Assembly: GCA_000403315.2 (NCBI GenBank)
Contig: KE159639.1
Location: forward strand, 456,132-520,131
DNA length: 64,000 nt
Direction: 5' to 3'
Source of the DNA: Lachnospiraceae bacterium A2
GTDB taxonomy: Bacteria > Bacillota > Clostridia > Lachnospirales > Lachnospiraceae
Shown here: piece by piece, positions 44,749-52,583 of the stretch
Numbering within the stretch: position 1 is the first letter of the stretch
How the letters are laid out: each line of letters starts with the position of its first letter
Made by a program: the position numbers and the translations under genes
Notes under the pieces: generated by a model
Told to the model about the DNA's origin: nothing
The model's database searches: none
Seen by the model: only the letters and a program-made list of their open reading frames with translations

Positions 44749-45762
44749 TTATCCGGCATATTCGATGACTACGCCATGGGCGATTCCAGGCACGCTCTGG
44801 CCTTCGTTAAAGCTGACGGTGGACAGGAGGGCGCCTGTTGGGACAAAAAGGATACGTTTATATGTCCCTTTTTCCAGCTTAGGGAGCAGGTAAGCGCTCA
44901 GCGTCACTGCAGAGCAGCCGCACCCGCTGCCCCCTGCATTGGTATTCTGGCTTGCGCTGTCAAATATTTCAATCCCGCAGTCCATATGGACCATGGAAAT
45001 ATCGTAGCCCTTTTTTTTCAGCAAATCAATTAAAATTTCCTGCCCAACCGTGCCCAAATCCCCCGTCACGATTTTATCGTAATCCTCTGGCTGCCGCTTG
45101 AAATCCACTAAGTTCTGGTAAATGGTATCGCAAGCCGCCGGAGCCATCGCTGCCCCCATGTTCATGGAATCTTTTACGCCGTAGTCCACCACTTTCCCTG
45201 TGGTGATTCCAGTAATCCGCACGTGGGTGCGCTTTGTCCCAAGTACAAAGGCTCCGCTGCCTGTGACCGTCCAGGTAGCTGATAAGGGCCTTTGGTTGGC
45301 GTACTCCAAGGGAAAGCGAAACTGTTTCTCCGCACTGGCAAAGTGGCTGGAGGTAACGGCCAGCACGTTGTCCCCATATCCGGCTGCCACTGCCATTGCC
45401 CCAAGGGACAGGGATTCTCCTGCAGTAGAACAGGCGCCGTACAGGCCGAACAGGGGTATGTTCAGTTCCATCAGCCCGAAAGTGGTTGCGATGTTCTGCC
45501 CCAGCAAATCCCCTCCGAAAATATAGCGGATATCCTCCTTCTGCAAATCTGCTTTCCCAAGGGCAAGGGTTGCAGCTTCTTTTTGCAGGGTACTTTCTGC
45601 ATCTTCCCAGGTTTCTTCCCCAAATTTGTCATCAGCTCCTACCACGTCAAAAAGCTTGCCCAGCGGGCCTTCCCCTTCCTTGGTGCCCACAATGCTGGCG
45701 CTGCCCTGGATATAAGGGGCTTGTTCAAATTGGATGCTTTGGCTTCCCATTGTCTGCGACAT
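44749..45762 (-). CDS. spoVAD: Stage V sporulation protein AD
   Basis: 337 residues with a thiolase/ketoacyl-synthase fold (GLYGACSTAGESLSLGAMA, then VTSSHFASAEKQFRFPLEY). In Bacillus and Clostridium SpoVAD binds dipicolinic acid. AGGAGG lies before the ATG. Unusually, no spoVAC gene lies in front: the next upstream gene is a polysaccharide deacetylase, separated by a terminator. Promoter elements of the forespore sigma G type could not be assigned with certainty. Confidence 0.94.
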   Translation of the reverse strand: MSQTMGSQSIQFEQAPYIQGSASIVGTKEGEGPLGKLFDVVGADDKFGEETWEDAESTLQKEAATLALGKADLQKEDIRYIFGGDLLGQNIATTFGLMELNIPLFGLYGACSTAGESLSLGAMAVAAGYGDNVLAVTSSHFASAEKQFRFPLEYANQRPLSATWTVTGSGAFVLGTKRTHVRITGITTGKVVDYGVKDSMNMGAAMAPAACDTIYQNLVDFKRQPEDYDKIVTGDLGTVGQEILIDLLKKKGYDISMVHMDCGIEIFDSASQNTNAGGSGCGCSAVTLSAYLLPKLEKGTYKRILFVPTGALLSTVSFNEGQSVPGIAHGVVIEYAG

Positions 45763-45822
45763 AACGTTTCCTCCTGTGATGGTTTGCTGAGGTTATTATG
45801 TCCCTAAATTTCCATTTTACTC

Positions 45823-45889
45823 AAAAAAAACTGTAAAACAATATCCCTGCCATTCCCAGAATTCTTTCTGGCGGTATATTGTTTTACAG
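45823..45889 (-). terminator. Long-stem terminator after the polysaccharide deacetylase
   Basis: CTGTAAAACAATAT (45831-45844) and its exact complement (45876-45889) form a 14-bp stem around a loop with its own small hairpin. On the minus strand it is followed by eight Ts. It separates the deacetylase from spoVAD. Confidence 0.8.
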
Positions 45890-45951
45890 CTTTCGTCCTG
45901 CTTCAGGCAGCAGCGCTGCCGTAAACTTTTTTTCAGGCACACAGCCGCTGC

Positions 45952-47478
45952 TTAATGCAGCCGCGGCACTGGCGGCCTGAGCGGGTCAATCACATCGGAT
46001 GCATTGAACAGGTCGGACAAGGTATCTTCCTCTCCAATGGAATTAAAGTAAATCCGGAACCCATCCAAATTCCTCCTGCTCTGCCTTACATAATTATCAC
46101 GGATTTGGACATTATATTGAGCAGAATCCACGTTGCAGTAATAATTGAACCCATTGCTCTTTAAGTACTCAAATTTTTCGTTGCCTGCCACATAGCCCTC
46201 CGGCCACCCGGCCAAGTCCTGCCCATGGGCAAAAATAATTACATCCGTTTCACCTACAATCGGCTCCACATTTTCTTTCCATTTGACAGTGTCGGCCTGC
46301 AGCCTTTCCATAGAAGCTTCCCCGACTTTCATGTGACCCCATGTATGGCTGGCAAACCTCCAGCCGTCTGCTTTCATGGCATCTGCCACTTCCTTTGCCT
46401 TGGCCCGTTCTGTTTCCAAGTCAAATTCCGGGTGGGTTTCCAGCCATTTTTTCTTATCTGCATTGATGTCGTCCGGCACAGTCTGGTAACTGATATCGGT
46501 GCGGTAGCCCAGCACGCCGTTATAGCCAGTCAGTGCGATAGTCCCTTTTGCCCCTCTGTAAGAAGCGTCTGGGTGTTCCTCAATAAATTTATCCAGCAGG
46601 GGCACACAGTCATAATCCCCTACCACAACCGTGCCATCGTCCTGGATATACTCGCATTTGGGTTTGCCGTTTTCATCCAAAACCATTTTGGAAGCATAGC
46701 CATACCCATCGTAGCTGTGGTAATAAGACAGGTCATCCAGGGACAGCACAAATGCCTTTTTCCCTGGCGGGAGCATAATTGTCCCCTCTTTATAATGTGT
46801 CACGCCATTCTCATCTACGGTTTCTTCTGCAATGTCTTTCAAATCCACCAGTACATACCCTTCGTCATACATAATCTGGGTAATCTTGTTAAATTCATCT
46901 ATTGTCGTCATCCACTGGTTATTGCCTACTGCCTGCGGGTCTGTGTCCTGATTGGCAAACGCCTTGTTCGGGTCAACCACCAGCGAATGGTAAAATACAT
47001 GTGGGATCTCACTGATATTCACCGGGACGCATTCCGCCTTGCGGGCTTCAAAATCCTCTATTGCGGCAGTCAGTTCCCCAACGCTTTCATAGCCTTCATA
47101 GTTCTGTACCATCCCAATGGCTGCGTCATAGTCGTACCCTGCCGCTAAAAGGTTGGCTTCCGCAAGGACAGCTTCCCATGATCCCGCTTCCGGCTCCTGG
47201 GCTTCCTGCTGATCCTGCTCCTTCTGGCCTTCCTCCTGCTGGGGCGCCTCTGTAACCGCTGGGTCTGCAATGGTTTCCACTGTGCCGTTTTTCTGCTCTT
47301 TGTCCTTCTTCTTATTGGAAGCAACCACGGCGGCAGCCATGCCCACCCCTGCAATCACTGCCAGCAGGCCAAGGGTTGTCACCACCCGTTTCCTGAAATA
47401 TCTCTTTTGTTTCTCCCTGCTTGCGCGGCTTCTCATATTATTTTGCTGCTTTTCCATTTCCTTTCTCTCCCTGTCCAT
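45952..47478 (-). CDS. Membrane-anchored polysaccharide deacetylase (CE4-like)
   Basis: 508 residues. A basic N-terminus and one membrane helix (about 34-53) are followed by a Glu/Gln-rich linker (about 60-100) and a helical region. The NodB-type deacetylase fold starts about 160: the metal Asp pair in FVLSLDDLSYY, the His pair in FASHTWGHMK, and a late DVIIFAHGQDL segment. It should act outside the cell on wall or surface polysaccharide. An alternative ATG at 47457 with AAAGGAA close by is possible. It has its own terminator. Confidence 0.85.
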   Translation of the reverse strand: MDRERKEMEKQQNNMRSRASREKQKRYFRKRVVTTLGLLAVIAGVGMAAAVVASNKKKDKEQKNGTVETIADPAVTEAPQQEEGQKEQDQQEAQEPEAGSWEAVLAEANLLAAGYDYDAAIGMVQNYEGYESVGELTAAIEDFEARKAECVPVNISEIPHVFYHSLVVDPNKAFANQDTDPQAVGNNQWMTTIDEFNKITQIMYDEGYVLVDLKDIAEETVDENGVTHYKEGTIMLPPGKKAFVLSLDDLSYYHSYDGYGYASKMVLDENGKPKCEYIQDDGTVVVGDYDCVPLLDKFIEEHPDASYRGAKGTIALTGYNGVLGYRTDISYQTVPDDINADKKKWLETHPEFDLETERAKAKEVADAMKADGWRFASHTWGHMKVGEASMERLQADTVKWKENVEPIVGETDVIIFAHGQDLAGWPEGYVAGNEKFEYLKSNGFNYYCNVDSAQYNVQIRDNYVRQSRRNLDGFRIYFNSIGEEDTLSDLFNASDVIDPLRPPVPRLH

Positions 47479-47625
47479 ACTCTCTTTAATCTATCGTATA
47501 TTCTTCCCTCCTATCATATGACGGTTTTTCATAAAAAATCAACCCCATAATGCGAAAAATTTCTTAAGATTTCTTAATGTTTCATGAAATGTTTGCCAAT
47601 TTGGCTGAAAGTTAAATGGCGGCCG

Positions 47626-49056
47626 TTACGCCTTGCCTTCTATGCATGGCGCTGTTCCCAGCCCCGGGAGTTTTTCCTCTTGTTTCTGGGATTCCTGCTG
47701 TCCCTTGCCCTTTAACATGTTACGCAGTTTTTTCATCACATAAAAGTATGCCGGGACTAAGAATATATCGGCGCAAACCCATGCCACCGGGCTGGCCCAG
47801 CAAGCGGCAACATAGCCGAATACCGGCACGAATCCCATTCCCACAATACTGCGGGCACCCATCTCGCATACCCCTGCAAGGACTGCAAACTTACTGAATC
47901 CCAGCCCTTGGATGGTAAACCGGAAAATATTCACCAGGGCAAGCGGGAAAAAGCAGGCGCTGCTTATCGTCAGAAACCACTCTACATTCTGGAGGATAGC
48001 TGTTTCAGAGCCATCTACAAACAGGAGCGCAATGATTTTCCCAAACAAAACCAATACCCCGCAGGCCAACAGGGAATACACAAATCCCAGGATGCTGGTG
48101 GATTTTATCCCCTGGGAAACACGGTCCAGCTTCCCGGCTCCCACATTCTGCCCCGCATACGTAGCCATGGTGGAACCCATCGCATCAAAAGGGCTGCAGA
48201 AAAACATGCCGATTTTCGATGCCGCTGCGGTGGATGCCACTGCCACAGAACCAAGGGTATTGACTGCCGTCTGCAAAATCACGCTGCCAATGGCAGTAAT
48301 GGAATACTGGAGCCCCATAGGGATTCCCATATTGCAGAGCACTGCTATGTACTTTCCTTCCATCCGCCATTCTTCCCGGGAAATTTTCAGGATGTCAAAC
48401 CGCTTTACCATATAAATCAGGCATGCTATGCCGGAAATCCCCTGGGAAATGACAGTGGCCCAAGCCGCTCCGGCAACCCCCATATGGAACAGCAGGATCA
48501 GCGCCAAATCCAGCACGATATTAAGCACAGAGGAAAGCACCAGAAAAATCAGCGGGCTCTTGCTGTCCCCCAGCGACCGGATAATCCCGGACAGCAGGTT
48601 ATACAAATAAGTTACTGGTATGCCTAAAAATATGATAAAAATATAGCCGTAAGCCCCGCCAATAATATCTGCCGGGGTATTCATCCACGCCAAAATCTGG
48701 CGGCAGAGCACGCAGACCGCCGCTGTCATGATCCCGGCAAAGCCAATGGTAAGCCACACGCTGTTAGCCACATATTTACGCAGGGCATGGTAGTCCCCCG
48801 CCCCAAACTGCTGGGCTACTGGGATCGCAAAGCCATTGCATACCCCCATGCAGAACCCAATCACCATAAAGTTGATGGAGCCTGTCGCCCCTACTGCCGC
48901 AAGGGCATTTACCCCTAGGAATTTCCCTACAATCACTGTGTCCATCATACTGTAAAACTGCTGGAACAGCATCCCGAAAAAAAGGGGGATACAAAATTGC
49001 AGGATTAATTTCATAGGGCTTCCTGTTGTCATGTCTTTCGTTGCACTTTTTGCCAT
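47626..49056 (-). CDS. MATE-family efflux transporter
   Basis: 476 residues, about twelve membrane helices in two MatE halves (IPLFFGMLFQQFYSMMDTVI and MGIPMGLQYSITAIGSVIL). MATE proteins export cationic drugs or metabolites with Na+ or H+. The closing part FYVMKKLRNMLKGKGQQ is basic and cytoplasmic. AAAGGGTG precedes the ATG. It has a folded 5' leader (49088-49179) that might control it. Confidence 0.92.
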   Translation of the reverse strand: MAKSATKDMTTGSPMKLILQFCIPLFFGMLFQQFYSMMDTVIVGKFLGVNALAAVGATGSINFMVIGFCMGVCNGFAIPVAQQFGAGDYHALRKYVANSVWLTIGFAGIMTAAVCVLCRQILAWMNTPADIIGGAYGYIFIIFLGIPVTYLYNLLSGIIRSLGDSKSPLIFLVLSSVLNIVLDLALILLFHMGVAGAAWATVISQGISGIACLIYMVKRFDILKISREEWRMEGKYIAVLCNMGIPMGLQYSITAIGSVILQTAVNTLGSVAVASTAAASKIGMFFCSPFDAMGSTMATYAGQNVGAGKLDRVSQGIKSTSILGFVYSLLACGVLVLFGKIIALLFVDGSETAILQNVEWFLTISSACFFPLALVNIFRFTIQGLGFSKFAVLAGVCEMGARSIVGMGFVPVFGYVAACWASPVAWVCADIFLVPAYFYVMKKLRNMLKGKGQQESQKQEEKLPGLGTAPCIEGKA

Positions 49057-49087
49057 GTGATTTCACCCTTTCTTATTCTGGAGAAAT

Positions 49088-49179
49088 GCTCCCAAGAAGT
49101 GATGCCAGCTTCTGGGCAAGGCCAGAATATGGAAAACCTTTTGGGCGCATACTGGGTATTCTATCACTTTCTTGGGAGC
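49088..49179 (-). promoter_or_regulatory. Inverted-repeat leader of the MATE gene
   Basis: GCTCCCAAGAAGTGAT (49088-49103) pairs with ATCACTTTCTTGGGAGC (49163-49179), with one bulged base and a 59-base middle containing CCAGAA/TTCTGG. It ends 31 bp before the start codon. It does not match a riboswitch I know, and could be a structured RNA leader or a repressor site. Confidence 0.45.
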
Positions 49180-49430
49180 TATGCAATACAAAAATTTTTT
49201 TGAGTTTCCCCATTTTTTTTATAGATAGTGCTAATTTGTGACAGGGATTATGAACTCGCTCCTTTACTTTATGGACAGAAATGATACAAAGGCTGTTTGG
49301 CGTGCTGAACAGCCTGCATACGGTTGAAACAGAACTTAATTACTACCACAATTTGGATTAAACTATCATTCCCTACCAAAATCCCCATTTTACGCAATCT
49401 ATCAAACCCATTACATCATCAAATCAACCA

Positions 49431-49472
49431 TTTTCCCTTGTTTTTGCCCTCATAGGACCAAAACAAGGGAAA
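49431..49472. other. Candidate attachment site / terminator beside the integrase
   Basis: TTTCCCTTGTTTT (49432-49444) and its perfect complement (49460-49472) flank TTTTTGCCCTCATAGGACC. The hairpin could end the integrase gene. TTTTCCCTT and TTTTTGCCCTNAT recur together at 62481-62509, which makes this stretch a candidate att core of the integrated segment. Confidence 0.45.
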
Positions 49473-49476
49473 GTTT

Positions 49477-50775
49477 TTAATTACCGCCCACCACCTTATC
49501 CAAAAGCCTTGCGGAAGTCCGTTTCGCCTCTCTGGTGGCATGGGCATAAACATTCATTGTGGTACTTACATCAGAGTGTCCCAGAAGTTCCTGCACATCT
49601 TTCGGGGCTGCCCCGTTTGATAACAGATTGCTCGTATAGGTGTGCCGCAACTGGTGGAAGTGGAAATTTTCAAGCCCCTCTACGTGTTTCTGAATCAGCC
49701 TGCATACATTGGAGAGGGTTGCGGTTGATTCATAGGAACCATCCTGACGTAAACATACAAAAGACAGTTCTTCGTAATCGTCCGGTATCTCCTCCGTACT
49801 TTGCAAAGAATACAGATCATAATGCGTCCTTCCCTTTTCCATTACTTTCTGATAGTAATTGCGGAAATACATTTCGCCACACTGGAAACGCTCTCTGTGC
49901 TGTTGCTTTCTGGCTTTTTTTAGTATCTCTGCCAGTGTGTCGCAGAAGTCCACTGTACGGATTTTTTTCCGCTTGGTTGCACCGATTTCCATCTTGTGGC
50001 GGGTGGCATTGTAACGCATACTCCGGCGGACGGTAAGATACTGTTCCTCAAGGTTGATGTCCTGCCATGCCAGCCCGCATACCTCGCCAATGCGTAATCC
50101 AGTATAATAGGCTATCTGCACCGGCAGGAGTGCCGGATTTCTTTTTTTACGGAGATAATCCGTTATCTCCGTGTACTGCTCATGGGTAATGGTCGGGATG
50201 TCTGTCTCATTTTCCGCATTTCCCTCAAACAGTTCCACTTCCTCCTTTTTTACCCGCATGCGTACATACTGCATGGGATTAAAAGTAATATAGCGTTTCG
50301 GGAATACCGCAAACCGGAACGAGCCCCGCAGGACTGCCGAAAACTGGAGCATATAGTTTTTACTGATGGGCTGAGCCTCCGTTCCGTCCGGTCTTGTTCC
50401 TCCAAAAGACAGGAAATCAATATACTCCTGTAAATGGTCGGCAGTTATGCTTTTCAGCTTACGCTGTCCGATAGGATGTTTCTTAATCTGTCTGGCGGTA
50501 GTGGTATAGGCAATCAGCGTCCCAGTGCTTAATGTACCGGGCTTTACTTCTTCCTCCAGCCATATATCCAGCATTTCCCCCAGCGTGATATTTTCCGTCT
50601 TTGCCACAAACTTCTTTTCCTCGTAATCCTCCATTGCCTTGCGGAGAAGTTTCTCCGTTTCTGACTTGCTCTCTGTTCCTGCGTACTCCTTCTGCACCAG
50701 ATTTCCGCTCTCATTCTCCACATAAAAGCGGTAGTACCATTTCTTTCCTTTTTTTCTTACAGAACCTTTTGCCAT
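49477..50775 (-). CDS. int: Tn916-type tyrosine recombinase (integrase)
   Basis: 432 residues. An N-terminal arm-binding domain (GSVRKKGKKWYYRFYVE, about 1-70) is followed by a SAM-like core-binding domain and the catalytic domain. Catalytic residues are seen: R in YYTGLRIGEVCGL, HxxR in FHFHQLRHTYTSNLL, H in ELLGHSDVSTTMN, and nucleophile Y in NVYAHATRE. It is full length. As in Tn916 it lies at the very edge of the segment next to the putative att site, with xis beyond it. An AAAGGAG precedes the ATG. Confidence 0.93.
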   Translation of the reverse strand: MAKGSVRKKGKKWYYRFYVENESGNLVQKEYAGTESKSETEKLLRKAMEDYEEKKFVAKTENITLGEMLDIWLEEEVKPGTLSTGTLIAYTTTARQIKKHPIGQRKLKSITADHLQEYIDFLSFGGTRPDGTEAQPISKNYMLQFSAVLRGSFRFAVFPKRYITFNPMQYVRMRVKKEEVELFEGNAENETDIPTITHEQYTEITDYLRKKRNPALLPVQIAYYTGLRIGEVCGLAWQDINLEEQYLTVRRSMRYNATRHKMEIGATKRKKIRTVDFCDTLAEILKKARKQQHRERFQCGEMYFRNYYQKVMEKGRTHYDLYSLQSTEEIPDDYEELSFVCLRQDGSYESTATLSNVCRLIQKHVEGLENFHFHQLRHTYTSNLLSNGAAPKDVQELLGHSDVSTTMNVYAHATREAKRTSARLLDKVVGGN

Positions 50776-50827
50776 AATAAAATCTCCTTTCCTAGACGCA
50801 ATCTGTTATTGCGTTGGCAATCGGAAC

Positions 50828-50870
50828 TGATAGATATGCTTATTTGCGTGTAGGCATATCAAAACTCCGG
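50828..50870. repeat. Left arm of a 40-bp inverted repeat around xre/xis
   Basis: The stretch TGATA...TTGCGTGTAGGCATATCAA...CTCCGG is repeated in reverse orientation at 51644-51683 with few differences. A further TTGGCAATC lies beside both arms in direct orientation (50813 and 51632). It lies just upstream of int. Confidence 0.65.
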
Positions 50871-50878
50871 CTGCCCTG

Positions 50879-51358
50879 TCACAAGGAATGTTCACTCAGA
50901 AGATTTTTCAGCCTCGTCCTCGCAAGTTCCGGCTGTTTGGCATACACCCTTACAATGTCGCTGATTTCACTCGTGCTGTTGATGAAACGCATAACCTCCC
51001 GCAGAAACATGACGTTGTTAAACTCCTGTTCAGATTCAAATCCCATGACCTTTGACATTGCCTCATTGAAATCCCCGCCCTTACCATACTCTTTAGCCGC
51101 ATGGGTAAAAGACTGGTTAAACATACGGTACTCATAAAGGAACAAAAGCAGCAAATCCTTTGAGAAATCGCTTTCTTCCTCTTTCATGTCAAGCGGGAAA
51201 TCGCCCATTATCCGGCTCATGGCGGATTCAATCTTAAAATCCCTGCTGTCCGACATATCCGCCCCCATATCCTCTGTTTCGCCCCGGAGCCATGCCGCTG
51301 ATACATGAAGTGCATCCGCTAATCCCTCAACAATCAGTTTAAATGCAGGAAAAACAGG
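50879..51358 (-). pseudogene. XRE-family regulator, N-terminally truncated
   Basis: The readable frame starts directly after a stop at 51359 with PVFPAFKLIVEGLADALHVS, which is the end of a Cro/CI helix-turn-helix. It continues through AAWLRGETEDMGADMSDSRD to a helical C-terminal domain of about 115 residues. The recognition helix and everything before it are missing; the xis gene now occupies that place on the other strand. ATG 51268 or 51256 could still make the C-terminal 125-129 residues (GGGGGCGGAT before 51256). Confidence 0.6.
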
Positions 51359-51385
51359 TTATTGGAAAAGAGGGAGGATATTTGT

Positions 51386-51604
51386 ATGGCAGAGATTAAG
51401 ATTGGAATGACGATAGAGGAAGCGTCCGAATATACGGGCATTGGCAGGAACACCATGCGGAAACTGGTGGAATGGGAGAAAATCCCGGTGCTGCGGATTG
51501 GACGGAAAGCAATCATACGCAGGGATGTGCTGGAGAGGTTTATGGCAGCAAATGAGGGGAAAGACCTGCGGAACCGCCCGGAAGTAAAAACTGTCCGGAC
51601 ATGA
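51386..51604 (+). CDS. xis: Excisionase-family DNA-binding protein
   Basis: 72 residues with a MerR/AlpA-type winged helix (MTIEEASEYTGIGRNTMRKL, then IPVLRIGRKAIIRRDVLERF), as in the excisionases of Tn916-like elements. It bends DNA at the element ends so that Int can excise. GGGAGG lies eight bases before ATG 51386. It is divergent from int and lies between the arms of the 40-bp inverted repeat. Confidence 0.82.
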   Translation: MAEIKIGMTIEEASEYTGIGRNTMRKLVEWEKIPVLRIGRKAIIRRDVLERFMAANEGKDLRNRPEVKTVRT

Positions 51605-51643
51605 TAAGAGGCAGCCATAACGGCTGCCCCATTGGCAATCAGA

Positions 51644-51683
51644 CCGGAGTCTTGATATACCTACACGCAAGATAAGTGTATCA
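51644..51683. repeat. Right arm of the 40-bp inverted repeat
   Basis: CCGGAGTCTTGATATACCTA onward is the reverse complement of the region at 50828-50870. The two arms enclose the truncated xre and xis. Possible role: Xis or Int arm binding, or a shared promoter/operator sequence copied in inverse orientation. Confidence 0.6.
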
Positions 51684-51732
51684 CAGACTTCTCCGGTTAT
51701 CAACCGGAATTTTTCTTTGGCAGGACAGGAAT

Positions 51733-51849
51733 GGTGTAGTTTTGGTGTAGCAATGGTGTAGATTTTTTCTACACCGTTCCTACATCATTTTTTGAAATAC
51801 TACACCATTCCTGCATCATTTGGGGCAAAGCCTACATCAAAACTACACC
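51733..51849. repeat. Iteron-like GGTGTAG / CTACACC array
   Basis: GGTGTAG occurs at 51733, 51744 and 51755, exactly 11 bp apart. Its complement CTACACC occurs at 51769, 51800 and 51843, with CTACATCA variants between. The spacing of one helical turn suggests cooperative protein binding, such as integrase arm sites or replication iterons. Confidence 0.65.
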
Positions 51850-51990
51850 ATGACAGGGGAATCAATGGGAAAAGTGCCTGCGCCTGTAGGCAGTATGCTT
51901 ACACCATGCTGGCACTTATGTTTATCCGCAGTATTTTACTTTGGCAGAATACAGGTCAGCGGCAGATGGTTTCTCCGGCAGGCAAAATAA
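51850..51990 (+). CDS. Small conserved-looking mobile-element ORF (46 aa)
   Basis: ATG 51850, or the in-frame 51865, opens a 46- or 41-residue frame: KVPAPVGSMLTPCWHLCLSA, then VFYFGRIQVSGRWFLRQAK. I have the impression of similar short peptides next to relaxase genes in clostridial elements but cannot name a family. There is no clear ribosome site beyond AGGGGA before the second ATG. Confidence 0.35.
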   Translation: MTGESMGKVPAPVGSMLTPCWHLCLSAVFYFGRIQVSGRWFLRQAK

Positions 51991-52037
51991 CAGGCAAAAG
52001 CTGGATATACACCCGCTTGAACAAGCCCCCGGCAGGG

Positions 52038-52105
52038 CCCCCGCATTTTTGGCTTGACAAAAATGCTAGGGGGTTATCATTATCGGCAGAGCCGAAATGA
52101 TAACC
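52038..52105. other. oriT-like double hairpin
   Basis: GCATTTTT-ggcttgac-AAAAATGC (52043-52066) lies inside CCCCC/GGGGG. It is followed by GGTTATCATT...AATGATAACC (52072-52105) with an inner TCGGC/GCCGA stem. Two adjacent hairpins 120 bp before a relaxase-like start are what a transfer origin would look like. Confidence 0.45.
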
Positions 52106-52228
52106 GCACCCCGCCACGTTCCCATCAGCCCAAAGGAAAATCGGAGACGTAAAATGATTGATAAGGAAACCAGCCGGAAAGGAAATGACAAATAAGAAAA
52201 AAATTCCTCCGGCAGAGAGGGGGATGTG

Positions 52229-52360
52229 ATGAATGAAGTATCATACAGTGCCCATATCAGCAACGGGAAAAGTGCCCTCAACAGCAAAGGCAGGCTGTCC
52301 GGTGTGGCAAAACACAACCTGCGGAAATGTGCAGAAGGAACAGGCTGTAAAGGTTTCTGA
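52229..52360 (+). pseudogene. N-terminal relaxase/mobilisation protein fragment
   Basis: AGGGGG precedes an ATG that opens 43 codons (NEVSYSAHISNGKSALNSKG, then GVAKHNLRKC) before a stop. The start, with a KHNLRK element, resembles Mob/Pre-type relaxases of clostridial elements. Another short frame to 52436 (MPENRPMYQRQNEEYIQGR) may be a second remnant. The body of the relaxase is deleted. Confidence 0.45.
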
Positions 52361-52450
52361 AATAAGAGAGGAAATCATGCCGGAGAACCGTCCTATGTAT
52401 CAGAGACAAAACGAGGAATATATACAGGGCAGATAAATAATTCCGTTGTT

Positions 52451-52482
52451 AAAAGGCATAGATGAAATATTCTATGCCTTTT
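52451..52482 (+). terminator. Terminator before pstS
   Basis: AAAAGGCATAG and CTATGCCTTTT form an 11-bp stem with a ten-base loop; the closing Ts provide a short U-tract. It insulates the pst operon from the mobile-element genes. Confidence 0.65.
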
Positions 52483-52491
52483 GCAGTGCAA

Positions 52492-52547
52492 TTAACTTAC
52501 AATTAACATATATGCACTTTTAGAGTTAACATTGGGGACGGTATACT
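52492..52547 (+). promoter_or_regulatory. Pho-box-like repeats and pstS promoter
   Basis: TTAAC occurs at 52492 and 52503 (11 bp apart) and again at 52526; TATACT at 52542-52547 is the likely -10 box. There is no good -35 box, as expected for a PhoP-activated promoter. The same 11-bp-spaced repeat occurs before the hybrid kinase at 59130. Confidence 0.65.
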
Positions 52548-52583
52548 TGGTTCATACAAAAAAAACAAAGGAGTGTGTTCAAT

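Noticed and set aside
46225-47148. A 307-codon frame opposite the polysaccharide deacetylase
   Set aside because: Antisense to a protein with clear catalytic motifs; no ribosome site.
51733-51849. CRISPR array
   Set aside because: The repeats are 7 bp with no spacer of constant length and occur in both orientations; no cas genes are near.
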